A stretch of 64,000 nt of DNA from Akkermansia sp. (GCA_017415555.1 JAFQGF010000028.1:1-64000), one strand, 5' to 3'; counted from the stretch's first letter, positions 44,109 to 51,442 are shown. Program-made: numbers and translations. The notes: generated from the letters alone by a model not told the origin.

Positions 44109-45863
44109 ATGAGGCCAGTCATATACCAGCTCTTCGTGCGCCACTTCTCAAACTTTACTCCCGGTGGGGTGGAGTGGGGCTCGCGGGAGCAGAACGGCTG
44201 CGGCACTTTCGCCGGTGTGAACGATGCCGCGCTGGATGCATTGGCTCGCATGGGGGTCACCCACCTGTGGCTCACCGGGGTGCTGCGCCATGCTACCCAA
44301 ACGCCTCACCCGGGCTTGCCGGCGGCTCCTGCCTGTGTGGTGAAGGGCATTGCCGGGAGCCCTTACGCCGTGACGGACTATTTTGATGTGGACCCGGATT
44401 TGGCGGAGAATCCTGCACAGCGACTGGAGGAGTTCCGGGGGCTGCTGGAGCGGGTGCGTTGCCGGGGGATGGTACCGATGATAGACTTCATCCCCAATCA
44501 CGTTTCGCGCTGTTATTCATCGACCGTGCGGCCGGAGCTCAGCTTCGGGCGGGATGATGATACTGCCGTATTCTTTGCACGGGATAACTCATTTTATTAC
44601 GTTGAGCCATGCGGCGAGAAGGCGCCTCTCGTGCTGCCGGATGGTGAGTTTGTGCCGGAATATGCCCATGCGCGCGTGACCGGAAACAATGCTGCCACCC
44701 GCACCCCCGATGCATGCGACTGGTACGAAACCGTAAAGTTGAACTATGGCTGCGATTATCGTGATGGAGCGTATGCTGCCGAGGCCTTGCCGGCGGAGTT
44801 TACGCCCTCCGTGGCCGTGCCTCGCACCTGGCGGCTCCTGGATGAAGTGCTCAGCTATTGGCAGAATATGGGTGTGGGTGGTTTCCGCTGCGATATGGCT
44901 CATATGGTACCCATGCATTTCTGGCGTTGGTCCATTGTCAATGCACGCCTGCGGGATGAAAACGTGTTCTTTGTGGCCGAGGCATACAATGACCACATGA
45001 AGCTCTGCCCGGCGGATGCTCATGAGGCTCTGCTGGCTGCCGGGTTCAACGCAGTGTACGACAGCGCGGCCTATCGTGGCCTGGTTTCCATGTACGAAGG
45101 CTGTGCCTGGGCCAATGATCTGGATGCATTGAACCGCCCGGAAACAGCCCTTGCAACACGTGGAGTGCGTTATGTGGAGAATCACGACGAGCCCCGCCTG
45201 GCCTCGCCCCTGCATTGGGCAGGGCAGGGGTCTGCTGCCGCGCGCGCCCTTATGGTGGCGCAGTATACCACCACCTGTGGGCCGGTGCTCTTCTACAACG
45301 GTCAGGAGGTGGGCGAGCAGGCCGCGGGCCCCGGCGGTTTCGGGGGCGACAATGGCCGCACATCTATCTTTGATTACACCAACCTGCCGCGCTTGCAGCA
45401 CTGGAGCAATGGCGGACTCTATGATGGCGCGCACCTTACCGACGAGGAGGCGGCGCTGCGCATGTTCTGCTCGCGTCTGCTGCCTCTGTTGCAGCATCCT
45501 GCTCTCAGCAAGGGCTCCTTCTATGGTCTCAACTGGGCCAATATGCAAACACCAGGCTATGGACGCATGCCGGGAGAGGCTGTTTCCGGGCACCGGCTCT
45601 ACGCCTTCCTGCGCCACAACCGCAAGGCTCGCGCCACCGTTCTCATTGTCTGCAACTTTGATACCACCGCTCAGGCTGATACTTGCATCCATATCCCAGC
45701 GGATGCCTGTGCCTGGGCCGGTAAAAAAGGCTCCGTTTTCACCTTCTGTCATCTGCTTAATCCGTCCTTGCCGGACGTAGTCATCTCGGCAGAGACACTC
45801 ACAGCCAACGGGCTGCCTTTGCAGCTCCCTCCGGGCCATGCCGCTATCCTGGAATGGAGATGA
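44109..45863 (+). CDS. Alpha-amylase family glycoside hydrolase (GH13)
   Basis: A 584-residue GH13 enzyme without a signal peptide, so it is probably cytosolic and acts on glycogen or maltooligosaccharides. The four conserved regions of the barrel are present: DFIPNHVSR, GFRCDMAHM with the nucleophile Asp, VFFVAEAYN with the acid/base Glu, and YVENHDEPR with the stabilising Asp. The C-terminal beta-sandwich ends GHAAILEWR. The subfamily and substrate cannot be fixed. The stop overlaps the next start (ATGA). Confidence 0.92.
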   Translation: MRPVIYQLFVRHFSNFTPGGVEWGSREQNGCGTFAGVNDAALDALARMGVTHLWLTGVLRHATQTPHPGLPAAPACVVKGIAGSPYAVTDYFDVDPDLAENPAQRLEEFRGLLERVRCRGMVPMIDFIPNHVSRCYSSTVRPELSFGRDDDTAVFFARDNSFYYVEPCGEKAPLVLPDGEFVPEYAHARVTGNNAATRTPDACDWYETVKLNYGCDYRDGAYAAEALPAEFTPSVAVPRTWRLLDEVLSYWQNMGVGGFRCDMAHMVPMHFWRWSIVNARLRDENVFFVAEAYNDHMKLCPADAHEALLAAGFNAVYDSAAYRGLVSMYEGCAWANDLDALNRPETALATRGVRYVENHDEPRLASPLHWAGQGSAAARALMVAQYTTTCGPVLFYNGQEVGEQAAGPGGFGGDNGRTSIFDYTNLPRLQHWSNGGLYDGAHLTDEEAALRMFCSRLLPLLQHPALSKGSFYGLNWANMQTPGYGRMPGEAVSGHRLYAFLRHNRKARATVLIVCNFDTTAQADTCIHIPADACAWAGKKGSVFTFCHLLNPSLPDVVISAETLTANGLPLQLPPGHAAILEWR

Positions 45864-46804
45864 GTATTTTCAGTTCAAATTATCGTTCGTCTATGTTACG
45901 TTTCCTACAGCTTGTCCGTGTTGTTATTGCAAGCAAATTCTGCTCTTGTCGGCTGTATGCTTTGCTTTTTCTTTTCTGCATGTGTACCGCAGTGGCTGCG
46001 GAAGCATATCCGCAGGTATTGGTTCAGCACCGTACCGAGAGCGATGGTACAGAGCGCTTGCTCACCCCCGTGGCTCGTTACAAAGATTCTGCAGGTCGCA
46101 TAGTGGATCTTGTGGGCGCTGTGCATTTGGCAGATGCTGCCTACTATCGCAACCTGAACCGCGCCTTTGCCTCCCGATACGACAAAGTGCTCTACGAAAT
46201 GGTGGATGGCGAGGGGCTGCCGGAGTACCTGCGCCTGGCTCGCAAAGTGCAGCTTGGCACCGCCACCGCAGAGGAAAAAGAACGCTACGCCGCCCTTGCC
46301 GCCGGTGCGCAGGCGGGTGGCACCAACATCCTCGGCAAATATTACGAGTTCATGAGCCGCACGCTTCAACTCACCCTCCAGACAGAGCGTATAGACTATA
46401 GCCTGGAGAACATGGTATTTGCCGATATGAGTTCCGCAGAATTCTCCCGCGCTATGGCCGAGCGGGGCGAGAGCTGGCTCACCATCGCCCTGCAAAGTTT
46501 GGCAGAAGACCAAGGTAGTGTTTCCTCCTTCGCTTTCAGTCGCAGCAGCCTGCGCCGCGAGCTTATACGCGCCCTCGCAGCTTCGGCTTCCGGCACATCA
46601 GGCGCTCTGCAGCAAGGCGCCATCATCATTTCCCGCAACGAAAAATGCTTTGCCGTGCTGGATACTCAGCTGGCTTCCGCTCCCGCCGGAACTCGAATCG
46701 CCATCTTCTACGGTGCCATGCACCTGCGCGATATGCACTACCGCCTCCTCGCACGCGGATTCTCCCTCCAAGGCGTGCAGTGGCTCACCGCTATCCGTGG
46801 GTGA
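45860..46804 (+). CDS. TraB/GumN family protein
   Basis: A 314-residue exported protein of the TraB/GumN (Tiki-like) family of putative metalloproteases. After a signal or anchor segment (YALLFLFCMCTAVAAEA) it has the two signature repeats VGAVHLADAAYYRNL and FYGAMHLRDMHYRLL, whose Gly/His residues are conserved. A Glu in LYEMVDGEG probably completes the site. The ATG at 45860 overlaps the amylase stop; other in-frame starts at 45854 and 45893 are possible, the last giving a more typical signal peptide. The natural substrate is unknown. Confidence 0.85.
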   Translation: MSIFSSNYRSSMLRFLQLVRVVIASKFCSCRLYALLFLFCMCTAVAAEAYPQVLVQHRTESDGTERLLTPVARYKDSAGRIVDLVGAVHLADAAYYRNLNRAFASRYDKVLYEMVDGEGLPEYLRLARKVQLGTATAEEKERYAALAAGAQAGGTNILGKYYEFMSRTLQLTLQTERIDYSLENMVFADMSSAEFSRAMAERGESWLTIALQSLAEDQGSVSSFAFSRSSLRRELIRALAASASGTSGALQQGAIIISRNEKCFAVLDTQLASAPAGTRIAIFYGAMHLRDMHYRLLARGFSLQGVQWLTAIRG

Positions 46805-46812
46805 TTTTTGCC

Positions 46813-46891
46813 GAAAAATGTGAAAATTCGCCGAAATTATCCTCAGAAAATGTGAAAATTTGCTGAAAATTCCCTAAGAAAATGTGAAAAT
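46813..46891. repeat. Three direct repeats of GAAAATGTGAAAAT
   Basis: Copies start at 46813 (with one extra A), 46846 and 46878, about 32 bp (three helical turns) apart. They lie in the 265-base gap between the TraB-like gene and the PIN operon. A palindrome (GGAATCCG/CGGATTCC, about 46945-46968) follows. They could be binding sites. Confidence 0.75.
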
Positions 46892-47069
46892 GTTGAATAA
46901 GCCTTTGTTATATAAGGATTTGTGGATTTTTGGGAATTTGGCTCGGAATCCGAAATGAATTCCGGATTCCGGTTGGTCGCCTATATGATGTTGCTTTCGT
47001 TATCTGAAAGCACGGCAAGCCACGTAAAATAAAACGGTCGGAGCGTGCCCCCGGAGCTTTGCGGTATTG

Positions 47070-47198
47070 TTACCACGAGGCATTACTACTTGATTCCTGG
47101 AGCTCAAAAATCAAAAACTTGCCAATCATGCGAGGGGCATCTTTACACGAGCTCAAAGCCAGTGCTGCAAACAGTGATAAAATGATGAACGATTTCAT
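47070..47198 (-). CDS. Very small lipoprotein
   Basis: A 42-residue reading frame that starts with a lipoprotein signal (FIILSLFAALALSSC) and leaves a mature part of about 25 residues. The ATG at 47198 is chosen as it begins the signal peptide. It lies 55 nt after the previous gene on the same strand and could be the last member of the operon, a lysis-type or entericidin-like peptide. That comparison is based on size and lipobox only. Confidence 0.5.
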   Translation of the reverse strand: MKSFIILSLFAALALSSCKDAPRMIGKFLIFELQESSSNASW

Positions 47199-47253
47199 AA
47201 TGATATGGTGGAGTGAATTCAATGGTGGCGGCACAGGGGCGGCTGGTATGTTC

Positions 47254-47616
47254 TCAGGCTTCTTGCTGAACGAGGGCGGAAGATTTTTGGGTGGTAGCCG
47301 CTTGGCGGAGGATAGGCAGCAGGTCATCGAGGCTCAAGGGGGAATCTTCGACCCATGCGGTAGCTGCAAGCTCGGCTATCTCTGCGAGTGTGTCGGTATG
47401 AATGGTGCACTGCAAGTACAGGTAAGCCTCCGGTTCGCCGACACAGAATTGCCAAAGCGGGCTATCAGGAGCTATTTGCCGGGCTACCATCGGCAGTCCT
47501 GATTTGCTGCCGACTATGCTGATGCCTTTGCGAAGCAGCGCACGCCCCAGCATGGAATTGGTGAGAAACGCAATAGACGCGCGTGTGCCCTTGTTTTTGA
47601 GAAGTTCTTTGAGCAT
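47254..47616 (-). CDS. Hypothetical protein in the PIN operon
   Basis: A 120-residue protein of unknown family, mostly helical at both ends, with a short beta region (AYLYLQCTIHTDTL). No signal peptide or membrane span. It starts only 2 nt after the stop of the upstream PIN-like gene, the best support for its reality. An opposite-strand frame of 147 residues overlaps it but lacks such context. Confidence 0.68.
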   Translation of the reverse strand: MLKELLKNKGTRASIAFLTNSMLGRALLRKGISIVGSKSGLPMVARQIAPDSPLWQFCVGEPEAYLYLQCTIHTDTLAEIAELAATAWVEDSPLSLDDLLPILRQAATTQKSSALVQQEA

Positions 47617-47618
47617 GG

Positions 47619-48101
47619 TTAAGACTGTGTTGTTAATGTATAGAAGTTATCTACATCGTGTACGCGGTCTAGGCTTTTTGTCGCCATTCTCGCTGCGTTG
47701 GCAAGTTCATCGCTAAAAGTGAAGAGTAAGGTGTCAGAATCTTGTTTCATTAGCGTTAGGAAAGGGTGTTTTGCTGATTCTAAATTGATTCCCTGATAGC
47801 GCTTTTTTACATCTTCGTTCCGGAATTCGAGCTGCCCTTTTTGATAGAACACAATGCCCCATCGCTTCTGGTCTGCTTGCTCAATCATCCAGTTATACCA
47901 TTCCTTGCCTTGGTCTGTACATAGAGTACCGGCATCTATGAGCAATGTTTTACCTTCGGGAATATCGTACCATGGGGATTCGCGTTTTTTGTCTTCGGGC
48001 GTGTTTTCGTCTTTGCAACGGGGGCGTGGTCTTGCGACCACGCCTGATAATAATACTGAGTCAAGTCTAAACTTGATAAAATCCTTGGAGATTGGAAACA
48101 T
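47619..48101 (-). CDS. PIN-like protein, short paralogue
   Basis: A 160-residue protein whose C-terminal part resembles the larger PIN protein encoded upstream. It shares the phrase (Y/N)(D/N)IPEGK(T/I)LLID, a matching DSDTLLFTFSDE (equivalent to DDNIILVTCD in the paralogue) and a D(V/L)DNF end. The first Asp (near 56) and the late Asp are kept. The middle is about 40 residues shorter and the other acidic residues are uncertain, so it may be catalytically weak or inactive and bind the active paralogue. The N-terminal 30 residues are unusual, being encoded by a GGCGTGGTC/GACCACGCC hairpin. The ATG is 5 nt after the preceding small gene. Confidence 0.72.
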   Translation of the reverse strand: MFPISKDFIKFRLDSVLLSGVVARPRPRCKDENTPEDKKRESPWYDIPEGKTLLIDAGTLCTDQGKEWYNWMIEQADQKRWGIVFYQKGQLEFRNEDVKKRYQGINLESAKHPFLTLMKQDSDTLLFTFSDELANAARMATKSLDRVHDVDNFYTLTTQS

Positions 48102-48106
48102 GTAGA

Positions 48107-48208
48107 TTATTTTTGAGGGCTCTTAGGTTTGTTGATTATGCTGATGATAATGGGTAGAGCCACATTTATGACAATCCATTTAACAGCAGGGAGTATGGGT
48201 GCAGCCAT
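48107..48208 (-). CDS. 33-residue hydrophobic peptide
   Basis: A reading frame of 33 residues (starts MAAPILPAVKWIVINVALP, ends KPKSPQK) too short for most gene finders. It has one membrane-length hydrophobic stretch (IVINVALPIIISII) between a Lys and a basic tail. It begins 4 nt after the stop of the previous small gene and ends 5 nt before the ATG of the PIN-like gene. This exact tiling argues that it is translated. Size and topology resemble small membrane toxins or regulators, but no family is recognised. Confidence 0.68.
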   Translation of the reverse strand: MAAPILPAVKWIVINVALPIIISIINKPKSPQK

Positions 48209-48212
48209 ATAG

Positions 48213-48332
48213 TTAATTTTGTTTAGTTATTGAAGACGGATCTTTTATAATTTCGATGATTTGCAGGATTACCGGGACTGCAACGATGGCTATATTGATA
48301 ATTTTAGAAAATGAAGATAAGGGCTTATACAT
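48213..48332 (-). CDS. 39-residue hydrophobic peptide
   Basis: A reading frame of 39 residues (starts MYKPLSSFSK, ends PSSITKQN) with a membrane-length hydrophobic core (IINIAIVAVPVILQIIEII). It starts 5 nt after the stop of the 66-residue gene and ends 4 nt before the 33-residue one. Like its neighbour it is a single-span peptide; the two share a 'hydrophobic-I-I-K-x-P' ending and may be diverged duplicates. Confidence 0.68.
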   Translation of the reverse strand: MYKPLSSFSKIINIAIVAVPVILQIIEIIKDPSSITKQN

Positions 48333-48337
48333 ATAAG

Positions 48338-48538
48338 TTATTCTAATGCTTTTTTTGTTGGTACCGGTTTAGTTACTTCTACGGTGATTTTAGCGACAAT
48401 TCTTAGCAAAATTAGTGTTTGATTTTCACCAGGTTTGCGTTTTTCCCATTCCTCCATCGCAATTCGAACCGCTCTTAAGCCGTACTTTTTTATGTATGGC
48501 ATAATATCAGCTATGCTTATTTTTTGGTGCTGTGTCAT
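48338..48538 (-). CDS. Small helical hypothetical protein
   Basis: A 66-residue protein (starts MTQHQKISIADIMPYIKKYG) that is helical and charged in the first half and has a short hydrophobic segment (TLILLRIVAKITVEV). Just upstream, the nonamer ATGACACAG occurs twice in a row, which offers a second, out-of-frame start. It is 64 nt downstream of the large PIN gene and is the first of a run of five genes spaced 2-5 nt apart. Confidence 0.7.
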   Translation of the reverse strand: MTQHQKISIADIMPYIKKYGLRAVRIAMEEWEKRKPGENQTLILLRIVAKITVEVTKPVPTKKALE

Positions 48539-48602
48539 TATTCTGTGTCATTATTAATTGTTAGCTTGAGAAGTTTTTTGAGGTTATGCCAAGCTAGTTT
48601 TA

Positions 48603-49481
48603 TCATATCATTGGCACGAAGTTATCCAAATCTAGGATTCGTTCCACACTTCCGGTAATTTGCTTGGCTGTCATAGCTAAGCTGAAGTCACAAGTAACAA
48701 GGATAATATTGTCATCTGTTTTCATTCGCTGAACCAAGTCTGGATCAGCGTAGGCAATTTTATCTTCCGTTTTATTGGGTACAGAGGCATTCTGCCATAT
48801 AAAGAGTTTGTGCGGGAGCAGAGCCTGTTGCATTTTTCTAACCCGTGAATGTGCCATCCGGGCTTTGAGCCCCAAAAGGCCTTTTTGTTTTCGATTTTTT
48901 TCGATTTCCTGAAATACACTGTGTTCTACCATCACGGACCAATTCTTATTTGGTGCGTTCTCGCTTAACCATTCGAACCAGTTCACAAATTCGGGCGTAT
49001 TTTCTCTCATCCAAACACACGTGTCTATAAGCAGAATTTTGCCCTCCGGTATATTCCACCATGCAGTATTGAGGATTTCTTCTCTTTTTCTTTCGCGTTC
49101 TTCCTGTTGACGGCGTCTTTCTTCTTCGAGTTGCAAAGCTAGCTCTTTTTCGCGCTTTTCTCGCGCGATACGTCGTTCTTCTGCTTCAGCTTCTCGCGCG
49201 ATACGTCGTTCTTCTGCTTCTCGGGCGAGGCGACGTTCTTCAGCCTCTCGAGCGATGCGTCGTTCTTCAGCTTCCTTCTCGCGTAGTAAGCGCGCTTGTT
49301 CTTCTCGCAAACGCCTTTCTTCGTCTGTCATATTGGAGTTTTCCCATTTTTCGTCAATCCATTTTTTTATGGAAGGAACTGAGGCTATTAAACCGATTAA
49401 TATCCCCGCAGCAGCTATAATACCACCGCCAGGATTGTTCGGTGGGGGAGGCGGTGGTTTAGGTTTTCCGAAAATGCCCAT
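48603..49481 (-). CDS. Membrane-anchored coiled-coil PIN-domain protein
   Basis: A 292-residue protein of three parts: a Pro-rich start and one membrane span (about 19-37, GGGIIAAAGILIGLIASVP), a highly charged coiled coil made of AREAEERR-type repeats (about 52-135), and a PIN-like nuclease domain (about 145-292). The four PIN acids can be traced: Asp153 in ILLIDTCVW, Glu192 in VFQEIEKNR, Asp246/248 in YADPDLV and Asp265 in ILVTCDFSLA. PIN domains cut single-stranded RNA, often in toxins. Here the domain seems tethered to the inner face of the membrane. The AREAEERR repeats may vary in number. A shorter paralogue lies downstream. Confidence 0.8.
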   Translation of the reverse strand: MGIFGKPKPPPPPPNNPGGGIIAAAGILIGLIASVPSIKKWIDEKWENSNMTDEERRLREEQARLLREKEAEERRIAREAEERRLAREAEERRIAREAEAEERRIAREKREKELALQLEEERRRQQEERERKREEILNTAWWNIPEGKILLIDTCVWMRENTPEFVNWFEWLSENAPNKNWSVMVEHSVFQEIEKNRKQKGLLGLKARMAHSRVRKMQQALLPHKLFIWQNASVPNKTEDKIAYADPDLVQRMKTDDNIILVTCDFSLAMTAKQITGSVERILDLDNFVPMI

Positions 49482-49508
49482 GGTTTGTGATTTTAGAATT
49501 GACTCAAT

Positions 49509-49757
49509 TTATGTATTTTGCATGTTATCTTTATCAGTTTCGCTAATTTCTGACTCAATCAGCTTGCTTGTATCTATCTGATTTAACCTGCTGTTGATGT
49601 AGGCCAATGCATAAGCTGCTACTCCTAAGTCATCCAGAAAACCAGCGAAAGGCGCAAAATCAGGAATTAAGTCAATGGGGGTAATAATGTAAAGAATCGC
49701 CCCGGCAACTAAGGCCTTGTCGGCTGCGGATATAGCGGGAGATTTAAAAAAAATCAT
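49509..49757 (-). CDS. DUF1232 (YkvA-like) membrane protein
   Basis: An 82-residue protein that matches the short DUF1232 core: AADKALVAGAILYIITPIDLIPDFAPFAGFLDDLGVAAYALAYI, with the hallmark P-x-D-L-I-P-D and LDD. It has one or two membrane-associated helices. The function of the family is unknown, although it recurs near toxin-like and defence-like genes. Its start overlaps the stop of the 51-residue gene by 14 nt, and the PIN gene follows 27 nt later. Confidence 0.85.
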   Translation of the reverse strand: MIFFKSPAISAADKALVAGAILYIITPIDLIPDFAPFAGFLDDLGVAAYALAYINSRLNQIDTSKLIESEISETDKDNMQNT

Positions 49758-49899
49758 AAAGCAATCCAGCCTTTTTTAGAATTTCTGTATTTTTGACTTT
49801 TTTGCTCCAGAGGAGAAATTTATCGATGATTTCCTTTTGATTTTCTGGTGAGCTTGCTCGCTTGCACCACGTCGAGTTTAAGAAGTTTAAACCTTTCAT
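49744..49899 (-). CDS. 51-residue basic peptide
   Basis: A reading frame of 51 residues (starts MKGLNFLNSTWCKRASS, ends KKAGLLYDFF), basic and helical, without a membrane span. It overlaps the start of the DUF1232 gene by 14 nt in another frame, which suggests translational coupling. It lies 15 nt after the stop of the 76-residue gene. Confidence 0.6.
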   Translation of the reverse strand: MKGLNFLNSTWCKRASSPENQKEIIDKFLLWSKKVKNTEILKKAGLLYDFF

Positions 49900-49914
49900 T
49901 TAAGTATAATTGTG

Positions 49915-50145
49915 TTATTTGTTAAGTGAAAATGTGTGTGTTCTCATTGTAAGTTTTGGATTTTGTGCCTGCCCATTCGTTGATAAGTTGCTCTGTATAG
50001 TTTGGCTGCTTTTCCTTTTTCTGCGGTTACAGAGCCCGTAGAGAATACCCTGAAGGACGTCCTGCGGGTCGAGGTTGAGCTGCTCGGCCAGAGCGCAGAC
50101 GGTGCGGCCGGCCGGGGAGTCAATAGATATCTCGATGCGTTTCAT
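49915..50145 (-). CDS. Small hypothetical protein, first gene of the PIN operon
   Basis: A 76-residue protein. Its first 45 residues (MKRIEISIDSPAGRTVCAL, AEQLNLDPQDVLQGILYGL) look like a ribbon-helix-helix-type or similar small DNA-binding unit: a beta strand followed by two helices. The rest is a Ser/Thr/Asn-rich tail. The ATG at 50145 is preferred to a frame start at 50202 that lies in the promoter region. It is divergent from an XRE regulator 144 nt away, a common arrangement for autoregulated accessory modules. Confidence 0.6.
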   Translation of the reverse strand: MKRIEISIDSPAGRTVCALAEQLNLDPQDVLQGILYGLCNRRKRKSSQTIQSNLSTNGQAQNPKLTMRTHTFSLNK

Positions 50146-50289
50146 GGTGTAACGGAAGTGACAGCCTGCTTGTAATATAGTAACGAGCGGTACTAGTGTC
50201 AAGCAAGAACTGTGCTGAACTGTACAAAAAGTGTTCTTTTGTTACATTTTGAGCTTGCATCTGTAACGTGTGGTACATAGAATGGACAC
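50146..50289. promoter_or_regulatory. Divergent control region between the PIN operon and the XRE gene
   Basis: The 144-base spacer has several related half-sites (TGTACA at about 50221, TTGTTACA near 50238, CTGTAACG near 50261, GGTACAT near 50271). The mixed direct and inverted TGTA/TAC(A) spacing looks like an operator for the divergently encoded XRE protein. Promoter boxes could not be fixed. Confidence 0.45.
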
Positions 50290-50595
50290 ATGAGTAACAT
50301 TGACCAATGGAATGAATGGATGAAGGAGCGCGGCATATCGCAGACTGCGCTGGCTGAGATGCTGCACTGCTCGCGCGGTACAGTGAACCGTATTCTGACC
50401 CGGGCGCGTAAACCCAGCCCACTGGTAGCTCGCCGCATGGAAGAGCTCATGGAGGAGAGTGAGAAGAGAATCACTGCCGTGGTGCCGGATGAGATGGAGA
50501 CCCTGCTGCGTGAATGGGCAGCAGAGGCTCACGAGAGTATCGAGCAGCTTCTGGACCGCCTGCTGGCCGAGCTGCCGGCTAAACGGCACGAATAA
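50290..50595 (+). CDS. XRE-family HTH regulator
   Basis: A 101-residue protein. Residues 5-50 form a lambda-repressor-like HTH (WNEWMKERGISQTALAEMLHC, SRGTVNRILTRARKPSPLVAR). The second half is a charged helical region that probably dimerises. It is divergent from the PIN operon and most likely controls it. A GCGAGGGG/CCCCTCGC hairpin at 50602-50624 follows as a possible terminator. Confidence 0.83.
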   Translation: MSNIDQWNEWMKERGISQTALAEMLHCSRGTVNRILTRARKPSPLVARRMEELMEESEKRITAVVPDEMETLLREWAAEAHESIEQLLDRLLAELPAKRHE

Positions 50596-50655
50596 GTGCC
50601 GGCGAGGGGTACTCTGCCCCTCGCTTACGGGAGAATAAACGTTATTTATTGTTAC

Positions 50656-51030
50656 TCAGTATAGAAGGTCTACGTCGCCAATGCGCTGACCGCCGGTATA
50701 AATGCACAGCTTTACCATGTCCTGCCAGATTGAGGGAAGGTCGGTAAGCAGTTTGCGCACCTCTTCTCGCGTGAACGGCTCGTGATGGGCTGTGTCGTTC
50801 TTGGGCAGTTTCACGCCTGTCCACGGTGAGCGTGTGAGCAGCCCCTCCCTCACGGCATCGCCCTAGGCGAGAGCTTCGAGCCTCTCGGCCTGTTGCTGCG
50901 CCATGGTTTTGAGCTGGTGCTTGGTGTATCCATGTTGTTCTATTTTTACTCCGGTCGAGCGCTTCACCTTCTTACCGTTCAGGTAGAAGATGGCTGCCCA
51001 TGTCTTTCCTCTTTTAATAATGCCTGCCAT
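50656..51030 (-). pseudogene. Truncated tyrosine integrase with internal stop
   Basis: Remains of a tyrosine integrase. The N-terminus (MAGIIKRGKTWAAIFYLNGKK) is the arm-binding domain seen in small island integrases. After ERLEALA an in-frame TAG (50863-50865) interrupts the frame, which then continues in the same frame (GDAVREGLL) into a core region and the first catalytic box (TGGQRIGDVDLLY). It ends there, before the Lys, HxxR and Tyr motifs. The frame is also open upstream to 51132. Loss of the C-terminal half shows it is dead. Its position, next to the 3' end of tRNA-Val, is that of an integrase of a tRNA-targeted island. Confidence 0.85.
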
Positions 51031-51197
51031 GTATATATGGATTTCTATTTGTTTCTTCCGTATGCCCCGGAAGAGTGGGCTATTTTCTGTATACCAACCT
51101 GTGTACAAAGTTGTATACCACGTGTACACCAAAGAGGGGTACCACGCTATGTCCGGCTATGTCGCAGGTTGTCGCGCTAATCCCTTGAAACACTGAA

Positions 51198-51221
51198 GCC
51201 TGAAGGCGTGAACCTTCAGGC
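51198..51221 (-). terminator. Hairpin downstream of the tRNA pair
   Basis: GCCTGAAGG and CCTTCAGGC form a 9-bp stem 20 nt downstream of the tRNA-Val 3' end. There is no long T-run. It may end the tRNA transcript or be part of an old attachment site. Confidence 0.45.
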
Positions 51222-51241
51222 TATGTCGGGGGAAATTTGCG

Positions 51242-51314
51242 TACGGGGGATAGGACTCGAACCTACGACCTCCACCATGTCAAGGTGTTGCTCTACCAAC
51301 TGAGCTACCTCCGC
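51242..51314 (-). tRNA. tRNA-Val (GAC)
   Basis: A 73-nt cloverleaf on the minus strand: GCGGAGG acceptor arm, GCTC/GAGC D stem, anticodon loop TTGACAT with anticodon GAC, T arm with TTCGAGT. Two mismatches are odd: A-C at acceptor pair 5-68 and A-G at pair 27-43. The 3' CCA is not encoded. It lies 10 nt downstream of tRNA-Tyr. Its 3' end faces the decayed integrase. Confidence 0.85.
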
Positions 51315-51324
51315 ATGGGAGAAA

Positions 51325-51407
51325 TGGGCAGGGATGGATTCGAACCATCGAAATCGTACGATAGCAGATTTACAGTCTGCCCCCTTTGACCGCTCGGGAA
51401 CCTACCC
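51325..51407 (-). tRNA. tRNA-Tyr (GTA)
   Basis: An 83-nt class II tRNA with GGGTAGG/CTGCCCA acceptor, anticodon loop CTGTAAA (GTA), a long variable arm (TATCGTACGA region) and T loop TTCGAAT. It is co-transcribed with tRNA-Val. Confidence 0.93.
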
Positions 51408-51442
51408 ATTTGCAGGCTACTTATCCAGTAGCGTGCGGCGGG

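Noticed and set aside
47059..47502. 147-residue plus-strand frame opposite the 120-residue gene
   Set aside because: The minus-strand frame starts 2 nt after the PIN-like gene's stop and fits the operon; the plus-strand frame has no promoter or neighbour.
47070..51132. The island as a prophage
   Set aside because: No terminase, capsid, tail, portal or lysis genes are present; only an integrase remnant, a regulator and small genes.
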